Below, piece by piece: positions 1 to 11,305 of a DNA stretch of 64,000 nucleotides; position 1 is the stretch's first letter; every line of letters starts with the position of its first letter. The notes under the pieces were generated by a model. It searched no databases, was not told where the DNA came from, and was given only the letters and a program-made list of their open reading frames with translations. This DNA comes from Niebla homalea (Eukaryota; Ascomycota; Lecanoromycetes; Lecanorales; Ramalinaceae): the NCBI GenBank assembly GCA_019925105.1, contig JAHGAU010000032.1, forward strand, positions 248,001 through 312,000, in the 5' to 3' direction. The translations under genes and the position numbers were made by a program.

Positions 1-452
1 CCCCTACCCGCAGGCGTCGGCGTCGGACTCGCATTATTCAAACTCATCCTCTTGCCTGCATCCCTATCACCCAAAACACTCTGTTTCTTCCCCACCACCG
101 TCGTGGATGGAGTTACCATACTGCTGGTAGGTCTGCCCTTTGGTATCGCCTTCCCATTCAGCGTGGATTTTTGCGGGCTCGCCGCTTTCTGCGCCACCAC
201 CTCCTGATGCCCTTCCTCCTCGTCAGGGACGTTGACAGCCCCAGGTCTGACAAACATGCCATGTTGAGGCGGACAATCGAAATATCTCACCCCCTTCACC
301 TCCCCATCGTTCTTCCCGCTCGCATCGGAGAGCGCGACTCCAATCCAATCTCCCTGGGCGAAATGTGTGTTACCAAGGAATTGGACCGTGGCGGCGCGGC
401 CGTCGGAGAGCTCGACGTGCTGGCCGAGGTGAAAGATGGAGAGATCGGGCAT
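1..452 (-). CDS. Dynactin p150-Glued-like subunit, N-terminal exon (partial)
   Basis: The frame begins at an ATG at 450-452 on the minus strand and runs off the left edge, so only about 150 N-terminal residues are visible. Residues 8-75 form a CAP-Gly domain: an opening LGQHVELSDGRAATVQFLG, then the microtubule-tip signature with GKNDGEVKG, RYFDCPPQHGMFV and RPG. A Ser/Thr/Pro/Lys-rich basic linker follows, as in p150-Glued of filamentous fungi. In the family this domain binds the tubulin/EB1 C-terminus and the protein is the large subunit of dynactin, the dynein cofactor that moves nuclei and vesicles. The very N-terminal position of a single CAP-Gly fits dynactin better than a CLIP-170-type protein, which usually has other sequence before it. 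The coiled coils that would settle this lie outside the window. Confidence 0.8.
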   Translation of the reverse strand, partial: MPDLSIFHLGQHVELSDGRAATVQFLGNTHFAQGDWIGVALSDASGKNDGEVKGVRYFDCPPQHGMFVRPGAVNVPDEEEGHQEVVAQKAASPQKSTLNGKAIPKGRPTSSMVTPSTTVVGKKQSVLGDRDAGKRMSLNNASPTPTPAGR

Positions 453-889
453 GTTGAGGGGCAAATTTTGCCATGCCCTTGGATAAGTGTTCAAAGTAGT
501 ATTAGTGGAAGTTGAGAGGGAACGGGAAGTAGATGGGTGGACAATGAGGACAAATGACGCTGATCAATTTACTTCTGGACTTTCTTTATTTGGGGAGACG
601 CGCCAGGGTCCTTATCTTATCTTAGCGTGGTAATTCTGGAGTGCCAAAAGTGAACTAATGTACCTCAGTAAATCTCTATTTTCTTGTCACGCCCCTACTC
701 CTCTTCTTATTTCATCACAGTGTGACTAACAATGCTTGTATGCTTATGCAGACACAGATGTAGCTCTAGCACTCGCTGGCCATCCTGAACTATCGCTTGT
801 GCACGCTACCATTATACACTGACGTCATGTCTAACATATGATTCCCCATGCTGCCCTAACTTGGTGACCCCCTATTTCTTACCAGCACA
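453..889. other. Intergenic, 5' side of the dynactin gene
   Basis: No coding signal is seen. The interval separates the dynactin start codon from the short-chain dehydrogenase remnant. The first 100-200 bases upstream of 452 should carry the dynactin promoter, but no clear element was identified. Confidence 0.4.
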
Positions 890-1683
890 CAATTGATCGA
901 AAATACCTCCTTCTTTGTAGACTCAAATATACCCTCTTTCCTCCGATTTCCTCTGCTCAATCCCACAATTTTCCTTCCAAGAGCCTCATCATCTGGGAAC
1001 CCGCAACCCGCATGTACAACCAACCGGGGAATTGATTCGACTGGAAACACCACTTTCCTCCGCCATACACAGCGACTGGTTCATTGCCACACCCATGAGA
1101 GACTCCCCAATAAGATCAAGCACCATACCGAATGCACGCCTCCTGAAGCCGTTGCCACTTCGGTCCCAACATCGTCCGGGTGGCAGAACACAAAGGTGAT
1201 GTCAGACTAGCGAGGCGCGAGTTCCGACGCAAAGAGGATGTTCGCGGCTTTAGACTAGGCATAGCGCGTAGAGGTCGCGTAGTCCGTCATGCTGGTCGCG
1301 AGTGCAGGAAACGCGATACCTGCAGGGGGGGAGGCCGACTTTCTTGTGCCCCGCGGAATTTAGGTTATTACCTGAGCGTCTGAGCCGGGCTGCTGGACTG
1401 TCCGTTAGAGGATGGGGAGATGGCTCTTCGGCAGTACGACGTGATCCATACGGTTGGAGCCAAGTTGGAGCCCGTGGCGACTAGACCTCCGGCCAGCTGG
1501 TTGCGCCGTGATTCCTGCCTAATTTATCACATGCAAAGAATATGTTTCCAAGGCTTGCTTGACAGATTCGAGGCTGGCGAGGTCGAGCTGGAGGAAGGTG
1601 ATGTTGGCGTTGGGAACCATGACTTGAATATCGCGGATCCGATAGGGGCTTCCGCCTTGGAACCGGTCCATACCGTTAGGTAG
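890..1683 (-). pseudogene. Decayed short-chain dehydrogenase/reductase (SDR)
   Basis: Reading the minus strand from about 1683 down, three frames together give an ordered series of SDR landmarks. These are a VPNANITFLQLDLASLESVK-like block, a disrupted NNAG (N-stop-AGI at 1519-1521), LPKSHLPIL, SAGHKK, then PALATSMTDYATSTRYA, a stop, and SKAANILFASELA, which is the catalytic YxxxK region. ITFVFCHPDDVGTEVAT follows and the trace fades near 890. The fungal retinol-dehydrogenase-like SDR family (about 320 residues) has the same order of blocks. Stops lie at about 1519, 1405, within the active-site block and shortly after it, and at least one frame change is needed before SAGHKK. The Tyr-Ala-stop-Ser-Lys interruption is compatible with a CAG-to-TAG transition. 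The N-terminal TGxxxGxG cofactor motif was not found, so the copy is also 5'-truncated. It cannot encode a working enzyme. Confidence 0.78.
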
Positions 1684-1739
1684 AGGCCGGATGGGTTTTA
1701 TTTGTGCTTTGCAAGCTGGATCACGGTTTTCCATACCCA

Positions 1740-3137
1740 GGCCGTATTGCCTAAGGGATAGAGATGTTAATTAACTCGAGATGTGAGCTAAATCGATCTG
1801 CCACGCTTAGGACTGAGCTTGAGTATGCTCAAGTATGACCCAGGGTGTTCCAGCAGTCGTGGAAGCAGAGATGATCTTCGTTGAGCTATATCTGCAGAGG
1901 CTTACAGTTTGTCCTTCTTCGGGCACAGTATAAAGTGATTGTGCATTCTTTTAGCGGACAATTGGAGATGCCGCAATCCGGACTGACAAATTTTGCGACT
2001 GAAGAAAGGATAGTATCCGGAGCAAATCAGTACTACGTAGATTAGCACCGTCGCGGTCCAACATCCACGATCAACCACTTCTTTCCCATGTCCTACCTTC
2101 TCTCCGCAAAATGGAGTGCGCTGGATATGTTGTCAAGGATTTTTTGGAATCTAGAGCAGCGACTGTGACTCTGGTGACGAATTTCTGCCTTTTGACAAGG
2201 CATCGTATTTGCCTCAGGAGGGCAACAAGATATGACACTGAATCTAATAGGGAATACTCGTAAGCCTTTTGATCAATGTGCTAATAAACAATTAGGACCA
2301 TCATTGATACAGATCAGCATGTCGATGGCTCCTGCTACAGCTGAATTACGACATCACCCACAGTGTCTCGTAAGGTCCGCCATGACCTGCACCCTGACCC
2401 TTGTAGACAAGCAGGGTCGTTATATAGAGCGCCAAAGGTCCGGGGCATGCTTGCGGTTCGAGCTCCAGCTTAATCCGCAGACGGCCTTCTGGACACTGTA
2501 GAGATCGTCGAAGGGACCAATAAGAGAGGAAGAAGCCCTCCTTTGAACTGAAGCCGAAGCGTAGTTCGCACTTTGACGATGCCCTTTCTCTCTTTTTAGG
2601 AAGAATTTCATGGAGCGGGACTGACGGGAAGGCTGGTTGGAAACATTCGGCTTAGTCCATTTCCACGATAGTATACATCAGATTCCCGAAGGGATCTTAT
2701 TAAATCACAAGTGCGAAAGCTGTAAGCAGGAGCTTGTTGATGGCGCCACTCGCAGTGGCGGTAAATGACGAGGAGGTGAGGAATCAGTCTCTCTAGAAAT
2801 GCCGTACCAAATACCAAAAAAAAGGTGCATCATTTGTTCCACTAATTGGGTTGTGACTCATGTTTACCCAGACAGTCTTCTCATATGGTGGTTGAAAGGC
2901 CATTGACCTTATCAGTCACATTTCAGCAATTCTGACTCGAGAATCTAATTTAACAAAAGCCAGTGATAGCACTATGAAGCATGAAGACTTCGATTCCTCT
3001 AGCCATCAATCGAGTATGTCAGGACGAAGGATTTCCCGGAATCATATGCTTCAAGGTTCTCTCGAAACATCGAAGCAAGCCCAGTTCTGCCTTTCGTGAC
3101 CCCAAAGAAGGCGGCGCACAAATCCTTTCTTTCTCAC
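1740..3137. other. Intergenic, no supported gene
   Basis: Only short overlapping frames of 60-90 codons on both strands are present, none with recognisable motifs. The far 5' end of the dehydrogenase remnant would fall at 1690-1800 but was not recognisable. Confidence 0.4.
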
Positions 3138-3443
3138 CTACACCCAATTCCATCCATCGAAGACCCAACGCTCATCTCTTGCCACTATCGTCTCCCCTTC
3201 AGTTTTATCAAAAGTACTCGCAATTTCCCTAATCTGTGCCTTACTGCAATCCAGACACAGAGCGTATGCATCATCCACATCCCCAAAACACAAAGCTACC
3301 CCCCATGCAAAGTGCCATCGCGCACGCACGCGTGGAAAAGCTCCGGACCCGCAATGACCTCCTCCATCCACACACATCAACCTCCTTATTAAAGTCTCAC
3401 AACCGGGACAAGCGATACGCACACTCCATCTCCGTGGTATCAA
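3138..3443 (-). CDS. Candidate orphan ORF, 101 residues
   Basis: This is an uncharacterised minus-strand frame ending at 3138. Its composition looks more protein-like than the surrounding frames. It has two Cys-rich stretches (CPGCE near the start and CLDCSK at about residue 63), a Trp-rich block with RARWHFAWGVALCFGD, and a C-terminal DERWVFDGWNW. No signal peptide or membrane segment is evident. The opposite strand also carries open frames of similar length, so this may be chance or the last exon of a longer gene whose upstream exons I could not assemble. No function is proposed. Confidence 0.25.
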   Translation of the reverse strand: MIPRRWSVRIACPGCETLIRRLMCVDGGGHCGSGAFPRVRARWHFAWGVALCFGDVDDAYALCLDCSKAQIREIASTFDKTEGETIVARDERWVFDGWNWV

Positions 3444-4714
3444 TAGACTCTCCGCAAAAAAAAAATGTGAATGATTTAACAGCTTTGAACGCGTGATTCA
3501 CGAAAACCATGCGTCTCGTCATTCTCGCCGTGCCCCGTGACGTTGAAGAAACTTATCCCGGTGTTGTCTTCACTTCCTGTGTCTCCCCTTGCCCCCTATC
3601 TCCCTCTCATTGTCGGTTTTTTCCCCCCCTTTCTTTCTTGGGTTTTCAATACGAGCGCACAATCGTCCCCCCATTCCCCCCGGCGCGGTCGGATGCTTCC
3701 TCCCGACAACAATAACAACAACGCCATCGACAAGCCACACTGGTGGTGTGGAACGACAGCAAAATCGACACCAAGCACCCACGCCGAACGTTCCATCGCC
3801 CTCGGAGGAATTCGGAGCAGATTTGGTTGGGGCGTGAGACAGACGGATATTTGAGGAAAAGAGAGAGGTAGGTAAGGTAAGGTAGAAAGCATCCCCCCGC
3901 GGCGCCCCCCCCCTTCCCCATTTTCCAGCAAGTCCTAACTATGAGATCAAGGCGGCAACAGTATTTCGCAAGGGCTTGACACCAGTGAGCTTCTGGTGAG
4001 AGGAAGGGAGGGAGGATAGACTTATGGGGGATTGTGGGTGCGGGCAGCGAGCAGCGAAAGCCTGACTAGATGGGTAAGGTGGAGATGTACGCTCAAGTAT
4101 ACTATCTACGATGTAGGGGAGTGGGGGTGAAGCGAGGCAGGGGAATCTGGTGGAGAAATGGTTGTTGGGCTTTAGATCCTTCTCCTTGGGATGTTACGCG
4201 GCTGGGTGCTTAGGTCGGGCGAAGCTGGAAGGATTTTTTGGGGGGGCTGCTGAGTTTGATGGGTTTTTCTCTGGAGTGTGAAGGCGTGGTAGGATTGGCG
4301 AGATAATATACATCAGTCAAGGTCTCACACACTCAATTGCCATCATCTTTTGCTTTGATTATTTTTGATTGTTGGGGGTTCTAACTCTCGCTACTACCAT
4401 CTGTCTCGCGTGTCTTCCCCATACAAGCATGCTCAGTATTGGTTGATTGATGACCACCTCCCCCGGCACGCCCTCCTCCTCCTCATTTTGTTTGCTGGAA
4501 AATCCTCCTGCATGCTCTCGCAATTGTGGATGTTGCAAGTATTAACATTCCCGCTCGCCTGCACCCTGATCACTGACTGCCGAGGACCGATCGAAAATGC
4601 CGCCTCCATTGCTCATTAAGCTTCACCTCCTGTGATCGTGTTGGACGCATCATCTCTTCTCATCCCGTTATTCCCCTTGATACTGAAGACAAAAGAAAAA
4701 GGGGCGATTCATCA
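3444..4714. other. Intergenic, low-complexity pyrimidine/purine-rich tracts
   Basis: Homopolymer-like C/T runs (about 3585-3690 and 3895-3920) and G-rich runs (about 4120-4260) inflate frame lengths on both strands here. No domain, splice pattern or conserved motif was found. The last 100-200 bases should hold the 3' UTR of the minus-strand gene ending at 4715. Confidence 0.4.
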
Positions 4715-6911
4715 CTAGGGCACGTATTCACTATCACTCTCCCCCTCCTTCCCAGGGGATGCCTCATGCTCCATCCATTCATCGAAGTTGACGTTATGGC
4801 CCTCACCCGTGTGTGCCGCATGCTGGCCCGAGAAAAGGGTGGTGGCTACAACCGGCGGCGTTCCCATGTCCTCTTCCTGCTGCAGCGTAACTGTGGTTCC
4901 TGCCGGTGTGTTGTTCATGTCCCCTTCCTCTTCCTCTTCTGCAACTTCCTGGATGGCGGAGTCCAGTGCGTCATGGTCCAAGAGTGCGGGATCGATGACC
5001 CCCTGTTGCGGACTGCCGAAGACTCTGGAGGTGGTGCGACTGTGGGGTCCCGACGAGATGGTGCGACTGTTATTGTTGTTGTCCATCGACGCGTTGCGAC
5101 TATGTCCTCCGACCGCCATCTCCTTGGAAGCGGTGCGGCTGTGTTGGCCTCTCTTGGCGCCGCGTCCTGTCTTCTTCTTCTGCTCCCTGGCGACTGCGGC
5201 CGTCGTGCGGCCCCCCAATGGACCTTGGCTCCTTCGCCGCTTCTGCACCGTGCCGCTGGGTGCTGCTGGAGCAGCCCGTTTCACGGTTTTTGCGACGGAG
5301 CTTACGCGGGTCTGAGCAGGTCTTTGAGGCGTCGTCGGTGCGTGTAAGCTTGGAGGTCGAGTTTCGGTTGGCGTCTGCAGCATGCTGCGGCCTCGCTCTT
5401 GTGGTTGCACGTCTTCCTGCTGCTGGAGAGCGCTGGTCGGCTCCTCCACTACGTTTCCAAACTTGTCCACGTCGCCTTCTGCGCGCAGTCGCTGGACCAT
5501 CTCGGTCATACCGCGTCGCCACTGTTTGTGCATGAGGTTGGCCTGGTATGCCCAGAAGCCGGCTGCAGCGGACAAGCATTCCACGATGAGCCTGGTGATG
5601 GGTTTGGTAGCATCCTGTTGGCGGGCAGCCTGGTAGTCACGCTCGATCTTGGAGGTTGGCATGTGTGCGAGAGATGGATACGCAAGGGCCCAGTCGATGA
5701 AGCCTGTCAGATTGATGGGGGTCTCATAATCGTGACGGTGGAACCTCAACACCTCTGAAAATCTTGTTGTCAGTTCATGTTCTGAGCGGGCGGCACAGAC
5801 TTGGAGATGAGGAACAAGGGCAAGGTGTAAGTAGGGGCTCACCCGCAATTGTGTTGGAATCTAAATGCAGGTAGCGATCCAATGCAACGATGAGACATGT
5901 CTCTCTCCTGGTCAGAAGCGTGCCGCGATATTCCACCAGACTTTCACGTTCGATGAATTGATTCTTAGGGTTGTAGAACGTTGCTTGGGGCATGGAAAGC
6001 GATGGAAGTGGAACCCTTCCCGCGAAATCCTGCAATGGAACGGCGGATGGAGTTGGAGTCGGAAGCTGTGGATTCCTACTCAATGTTCTTTCACGAGGCA
6101 GTGAATAGTAATCTTGGGCTGCCGTTGAGGATGGTTGGTAAGGATTTGGCGCATTGGGGCCAGTCCCCGGGGTCCATGGGAATCCGTTGTAATTTGGGCG
6201 CATTGGCCACTTGCTCACGGTTTGAGATGGCAACATTGGTGGTTGGAAAGACCGGTCTCCGACATGATTATTATTTGGCTGTTGTCGCTGGGAGAATCGG
6301 TCACGCATAAGCTGGTTCATCTTTTGCATATGAGCACTCACAGTTGCTTGACTCATGCTGCCCTGCTGTATATATGCCGACCTAGGGTGAAAACTGGCCT
6401 GAGGGGTAGGCAGTTGATAGTCCGACTGCATATCAAGATTTGACTGAGACTGTCCTTGGACTCTTGAAGTGTTGCCGTCATGGGTAGTCCCGATTGTGTT
6501 GTGGTGGTTCATGTTGCCAGGCAACGGGCTTGGCGTGATCAAAGACTCGCGGATCTTGACCCCTGAGTCAAAGAAATCCTGATTTTGGGGAACGAAATAC
6601 GGGATGCCGCTATAGTGGGAACCATTCGTGAGGAAATAATCGTATTCGGGAGCGCGATATGTCTGCGTGTTGGTGATGTCGCTGCCAAGAACCTCAGTCT
6701 CATTATCCTCAACGAATGGCCCGTCGCTAAGGGTGGTGGTAGGGGAGCCAGGTGCGTCGGCCGAATGAACACTCTCAATGCTCTCTAGAGCATCAATTGG
6801 GTGGCAATTGCTATGCTCAACTCGCTCCGGGACTCTAGTGCACAGGCTGGGCGTTAGTCCAGCAATATCAACATCGTCATGGACGGTGATCAGGTCGGAA
6901 GCGCAATCCAT
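4715..6911 (-). CDS. Two-exon orphan protein, about 702 residues
   Basis: The ATG at 6909-6911 opens exon 1 (6911 to 5843). An 88-bp GTGAGC...TTTCAG intron (5842 to 5755) is followed by exon 2 (5754 to 4715), and the frames join in phase as ...NTIA-EVLRFHRHD. The N-terminal half is low-complexity, rich in Pro, Gln, Ser and Asn. A more globular, conserved-looking block spans the splice site (about residues 320-440). It contains LTRRETCLIVALDRYLHLDS and, after the splice, YETPINLTGFIDWALAYPSL, then a predicted helical stretch. The C-terminal part is Lys/Arg/Gln-rich with KTVKRAAPAAPSG and GRGAKRGQHSRTASKE, then an acidic tail. The basic patches would suit a nuclear protein, but no DNA-binding fold is recognisable. 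Function unknown. Confidence 0.65.
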
Positions 6912-8632
6912 GATGGCGTCGCACTTGGTATCAATGGGAAAAGATCAATGTGCAGGGAGATTATACGTGTCAGAGGGAGAAGAGAGAGGGAACGGCACCT
7001 TTATCTCTACTTCACGAAAAGCGACTACTGGTCCAGAAACTTTCGGTACCCAATTAGACGTGCATGAAGTGTAATGAGTCGAGGACTGGATCCCCTTGCG
7101 TAGTCCGGATACGGCTAATGACCTCGCGTCGAAGGGCCGATTCATGCGGATGCTCTATATTCAAAGCAAGAAGTGACGGAAAGCGGGGTTCACCAAAGAA
7201 ATGAAATGTGATCAACCGCCTGAATTCAAGCTAACGAAGGGTTTGACAGGATAGCCTCGAAATGTCAGCAGAGGGGTGGCCCGTGGCGAGACCCGAGTGT
7301 CCGTGATAGTCATTGATTGGTGCAAATTAAATTGAGACTAGAATCATATGATAAGATATATTGGAGAAGAAGTGGGAAAACCCGTCAACTCGTATTACCT
7401 GCATGAACTAGTGTGACACTCCCGTGGTAGCGAAGTTTAGTGTGGTAAATGTTTGAAGTGTCAGCCCACCTCAAGTAGAGGCTTGAAAAAGGCTAGTGAA
7501 AGTTTAATCCATGCAATACCTCAAGTTTAAACATCCGCCGAGATGAACGGGATAATTAACGCGGCCCTATGTTTGAGTGTTTGAGCTGGATGCAATCACA
7601 CAAGTGCTCACCGCTATTACAAGCTCCTATTTTTGAAGAAGGAAAGTGCAGGAAATGGAAGCAACACAAAGCCGCAAGGCAAAAACACGTGAGGGGCAGA
7701 TTTAACGAACTCAACAACGCATGCTTCCGTTGATTGGTGAGACATGATGCTCAGAAAGTCTCAGCTGACTTTCTGCAGTTTCATTACCCTTCACTCTACA
7801 ACTTCGTTACGCCAATTGAATGCCGCAAAGTCGAAGAGCTAGTCTACGCTTGATACATGACCATTCACAAACTTGAGACATGTGACGACCAATCGATGCA
7901 AGGCCGCATCAACATGAAAGCTGGACAAGTAGTTGAAGCGATGAAATACTCTTTCACCAATGAAAATAAGATGGAAGGAAAATGACGAAAGCCGTAGGGC
8001 TCCTCCCAGTCTAAATTGGCTAAGCGGCACTAACGCGCTAGCCGCCACCCAATCCGGAAACACCGTCTACAAACTTCAACGCACTGGAACAAATTCCGTT
8101 TCATTACACCGACAAAGGTTTGATTGATCCATGAAAACTGTTCTAATGAATGTTTAAGTGTCTCGTAACTCGTCCAGCCGTGTCATATGATAGGATCTAT
8201 TCCCTCGGACCTTGCCGAGCTTGCCCACATGTGTCGTACAAACCGTCGAGACACGTGCAAAGACAAAGAAATGGATGCGCAGAGCTCAAGACCTGTTGAA
8301 CGAGTGTTGTGGTTAAGTCCCCCTCTCTGATTGCCAGATTGTTCATCATGTACTGTCCACCTCTTCGACAGGATTCGTCGCCGTACCGAGATGATGCAAA
8401 GAATGTGTGATGTATGAAGGTGACCGTGGGGGATGTATGTGCCCAAGGATTTGATAGACTTTTGCTGCTTTGTCCAGATCCGTGATGGTGGTCTCGGTAG
8501 CAGTTGGTCCTCCAGCACGGAGCGCAAGTCGATTCCACATCTCGTCTGTCTTTCAAAAAGGCGAAGCCGCCCTACAGAAATGATGCACGCACGGAATGTG
8601 ACTCCACGTATTTGCCCCGGGGGCCCCAGTTG
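6912..8632. other. Intergenic, no supported gene
   Basis: This is about 1.7 kb with only short, mutually overlapping frames (up to about 119 codons at 8197-8556) lacking motifs. It holds the promoter of the minus-strand gene starting at 6911 and marks the left boundary of the accessory block. Confidence 0.4.
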
Positions 8633-9100
8633 CTAAAGTGTGTCTGGTCTGCCCCATTCATCGTCAGTCGCAGTTGGGTTGATCCACGGCTGTCCGAATA
8701 GATTTTTTGGCAGCGTGTTGTTCTTGTTCAATCCTTCCAGAGGCTTTGGATGGTAGTCGCCTCCGTCTTGACATTCGGGCCATCTGAATTTGACGGCCGA
8801 TACGACCTTTCGTGCTTTCTGATTGCGGTCCGTAAGTAGGTCCCAATAGATATTGTCGTTGTCATGATTGGCAAGCTGCAAGATTTTCCTCACGACCCCT
8901 TGATTGCCTTCATACGTATCCTTGTCCATCCATTCTTTCAATTCTTGGAAGTCAGAACGTGTCTTCGCGACATCTTTGAATGCCACGAAAACACAATTGT
9001 AAACCCTCAATATTTCTGGGGCGCTGGTGTCTCCAATCAATATTTGGCCCTCACTGTTTATTCGAATGACTATCTCGATGGGGTCGTTGTTAGAGGCCAT
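8633..9100 (-). CDS. Short member of the local PxxxEW-domain family, 155 residues
   Basis: Starts at an ATG at 9098-9100. The N-terminus has the strand-turn-strand of the local family (EIVIRINSEGQILIGD at residues 8-24). Helical sequence with GVVRKILQLANHDND follows, and a C-terminal PTATDDEW aligns with the P-[ST]-x-x-E-W-D element of the longer paralogs at 17.9, 20.7, 23.4 and 24.8 kb. It lacks the R/S/H-rich or tandem-repeat tails and the second P-x-x-x-W motif, so it is a minimal or truncated version. No signal peptide or transmembrane segment is visible, suggesting a cytosolic or nuclear protein. Function unknown. Confidence 0.5.
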   Translation of the reverse strand: MASNNDPIEIVIRINSEGQILIGDTSAPEILRVYNCVFVAFKDVAKTRSDFQELKEWMDKDTYEGNQGVVRKILQLANHDNDNIYWDLLTDRNQKARKVVSAVKFRWPECQDGGDYHPKPLEGLNKNNTLPKNLFGQPWINPTATDDEWGRPDTL

Positions 9101-9789
9101 GATGGAATCTCTGCTTGAGCTGGCTCGGGAAGAGTCCTCGGCCTTGACTTGGGGAGAGTCCTCTGGCTTGAACTTGTTGTTGGGGGCGAATCGAACAGCC
9201 TAAGCTAAAGGATAATGTGGGGCGATTGTAGAGTAACTGGAAAGGAATGAAAAGCGAGCAGATCGAGAGAGTAGGTCTTGAGGCTTTTATCTCCGCAGAA
9301 ATATGCCTGTACGACAAACCAATTTCAAGACTAGGCAGAGGGTATGCAGGCTCCAGACTTATGGAATGCAGCTCGACAGATTGATGTCTCGCCTGAAAGT
9401 TGCATGCGCGTATTGTGTCCACTAGCAATGTTTCCAACCACATCGTACGTCTATTCACAAACCTAGACATGACGCGTACTCAGGGTTTTTCACCTCGTGC
9501 GACGCAAAGAGCGAAGATAATAGGTCGCTGAAATGTAGATACGTGTCAAGTTAGGCGCCTTGATCAGGATTGGGAAAACCCTGTATCAGGTTCTGGCCAG
9601 TGAATGCGGCAAGAATCTTAGGGGTAGAGAGAACTGCACGACGCAGTGCATTCAACCCTTTCACTATGTTGAGTGGGGGTTGTCTGACCGAGCATGTGAT
9701 AGAAGAAACTAGGCAAACATAACCCTTGAAGATTTGTCACAAGCCAAGCACTGATGATTGTCCTACATTCATTTGGCATCTGTCTGCGA

Positions 9790-9971
9790 AAGAAAGAAGG
9801 AGTCTTGCCCGCTGCTGAGTGAGTGAAAGCATCTGGGCTGCCATAAATTCCATACATGAATGTCTGCCTGCCTGTGTTTGGCGGCCGTTTGAAAAAGAAA
9901 GAAAGCGTCTTGCCCGCTGCTGAGTGAGTGAAAGCATCTGGGCTGCCATGAATACCATGAATGAATGTGTG
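9790..9971. repeat. Imperfect direct repeat, two copies of about 76 bp, 106 bp apart
   Basis: Copy 1 (about 9790-9865) and copy 2 (about 9896-9971) share an exact run across the segment beginning cttgcccgctgctgagtgag and continuing through the following 20 or so bases. Both copies lie in non-coding sequence. The repeat makes two staggered minus-strand frames appear to contain a duplicated peptide, which I regard as non-coding. Confidence 0.7.
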
Positions 9972-10195
9972 TAACACATCATCAAGAAAGACTCGCCGTC
10001 GCAGCCTCTGTTGTCACACGAATCTCACTGTCCAAAACACATGAGATGGCGAAAGTGCATTGAAGCTTGAACCGAGACCCGACCGTTTCTGAGAGCACAT
10101 TGTCCACCAGCGTCGAATCCCTACCTCGTATGAGGTAAATTGCTGCAGCAAGGCAAGGACATTCCGTCTGATGTATCCATATCTCAGACGTTCTT

Positions 10196-10537
10196 TCAGA
10201 TTGTGGAGGGCTCCATTTTTAATATCTGCCGCCCCAGAATATCAAATCGTGTTAGAACCCTTTTAGGAATGTTGTGATTCTGGCTCTTCGTAATGACAAT
10301 GATACGGTTGATCATTTCTTCATAAGCCGCCTCATTTTGCATGTTCTGCAGTCCAGCTAGTATGTGGAGATCCTCAGGCTGTTTCCAAGCATGTTGAAAA
10401 TCGGCAGTGATATCGTCCGCCAATGCAAACTCCCCTAAGACCCATTCTCGACGGAAATTCAAGCCAACCCGCGGCTCTTCTGCCTTGGCCCCAGGTTGTA
10501 GAGGACGTACACCGAAGCTGGGATTCAGATACGGCAT
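10196..10537 (-). CDS. Small orphan protein, possible divergent member of the local family
   Basis: A 113-residue frame opens with an ATG at 10535-10537. Residues 24-45 (VGLNFRREWVLGEFALADDI) resemble the strand-turn-strand segment of the neighbouring family, although the Gly-Glu pair is replaced. A helical stretch with LHILAGLQNMQNEAAYEEMI sits where the paralogs have HLAxL. The downstream W-x-G-W-D and P-x-x-x-W elements are missing, so it is either truncated or only superficially similar. Confidence 0.4.
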   Translation of the reverse strand: MPYLNPSFGVRPLQPGAKAEEPRVGLNFRREWVLGEFALADDITADFQHAWKQPEDLHILAGLQNMQNEAAYEEMINRIIVITKSQNHNIPKRVLTRFDILGRQILKMEPSTI

Positions 10538-11305
10538 CGTGTCACAGACGCGATTGGTGAAAGGTGTTTTGGAGATAGTATATCAAGGAAGGTCTTGGTT
10601 CAGAGTGGCCCGAACGAGAGGAATTAGGAGGGTCTGGAAGGTATTGCTACAAAGAAAAGGATCAGAGGTAGCTCTTGCGCTTTTAAGTGCACTGGGAGAT
10701 TTCTGTACAACCCAAACATCTGGCACTCTCATGGTCATTTTGGAGATCTAGGCAGACGAGGTGTGGGACATGACTGGACGACAGGCTTTCCGATCGCCAC
10801 ATGAGAATACAACTCCTTGCCATTGGACTACTGATGTTCCAGGAGTGCCCAGAAGGCTCAACAGGGCGCTTCATGATCATGTGCTGTCTTGAATCATTGG
10901 AGGGATCGCAAACGAGAGACCCTGAGACTAAGTTGACAAGTTTTTGCCCCATCCCCGGAGCGGGTACTTGAAACCTCAACGTCTGCGTCAAGAGTAAAGA
11001 AGGCGGCAAAGGTCGGAGCAAGCTTTCAGTCGATCAATGTAGCTGGACCTTTAACTGCAACCTATAATTCTCGGGAGTCTGGAGCAGGCTTGGAATAACA
11101 CTATGTCGTTGAGTGGCTTGGCTTTGTTTATTCTTGACCTGCGTTAAGTTGTACAATCGGCTCACTGCTATTTGACAGAATTAGATTGTGCGCTAGGTTG
11201 CCTTTCATCTCAGTGCCCTCAAGTTGTCGTTCAGAGTAGTAGCCAGATACCTGCGCTCGCGGTCTTTGGCGTCATGTAAAGCCTATCCACAGCGGTGTCA
11301 AGAAC

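Noticed and set aside
8197..8556. A 119-codon minus-strand frame with several Cys and His residues
   Set aside because: Overlapping frames of equal length occur in the other two minus frames and on the plus strand. There is no conserved motif or splice support.
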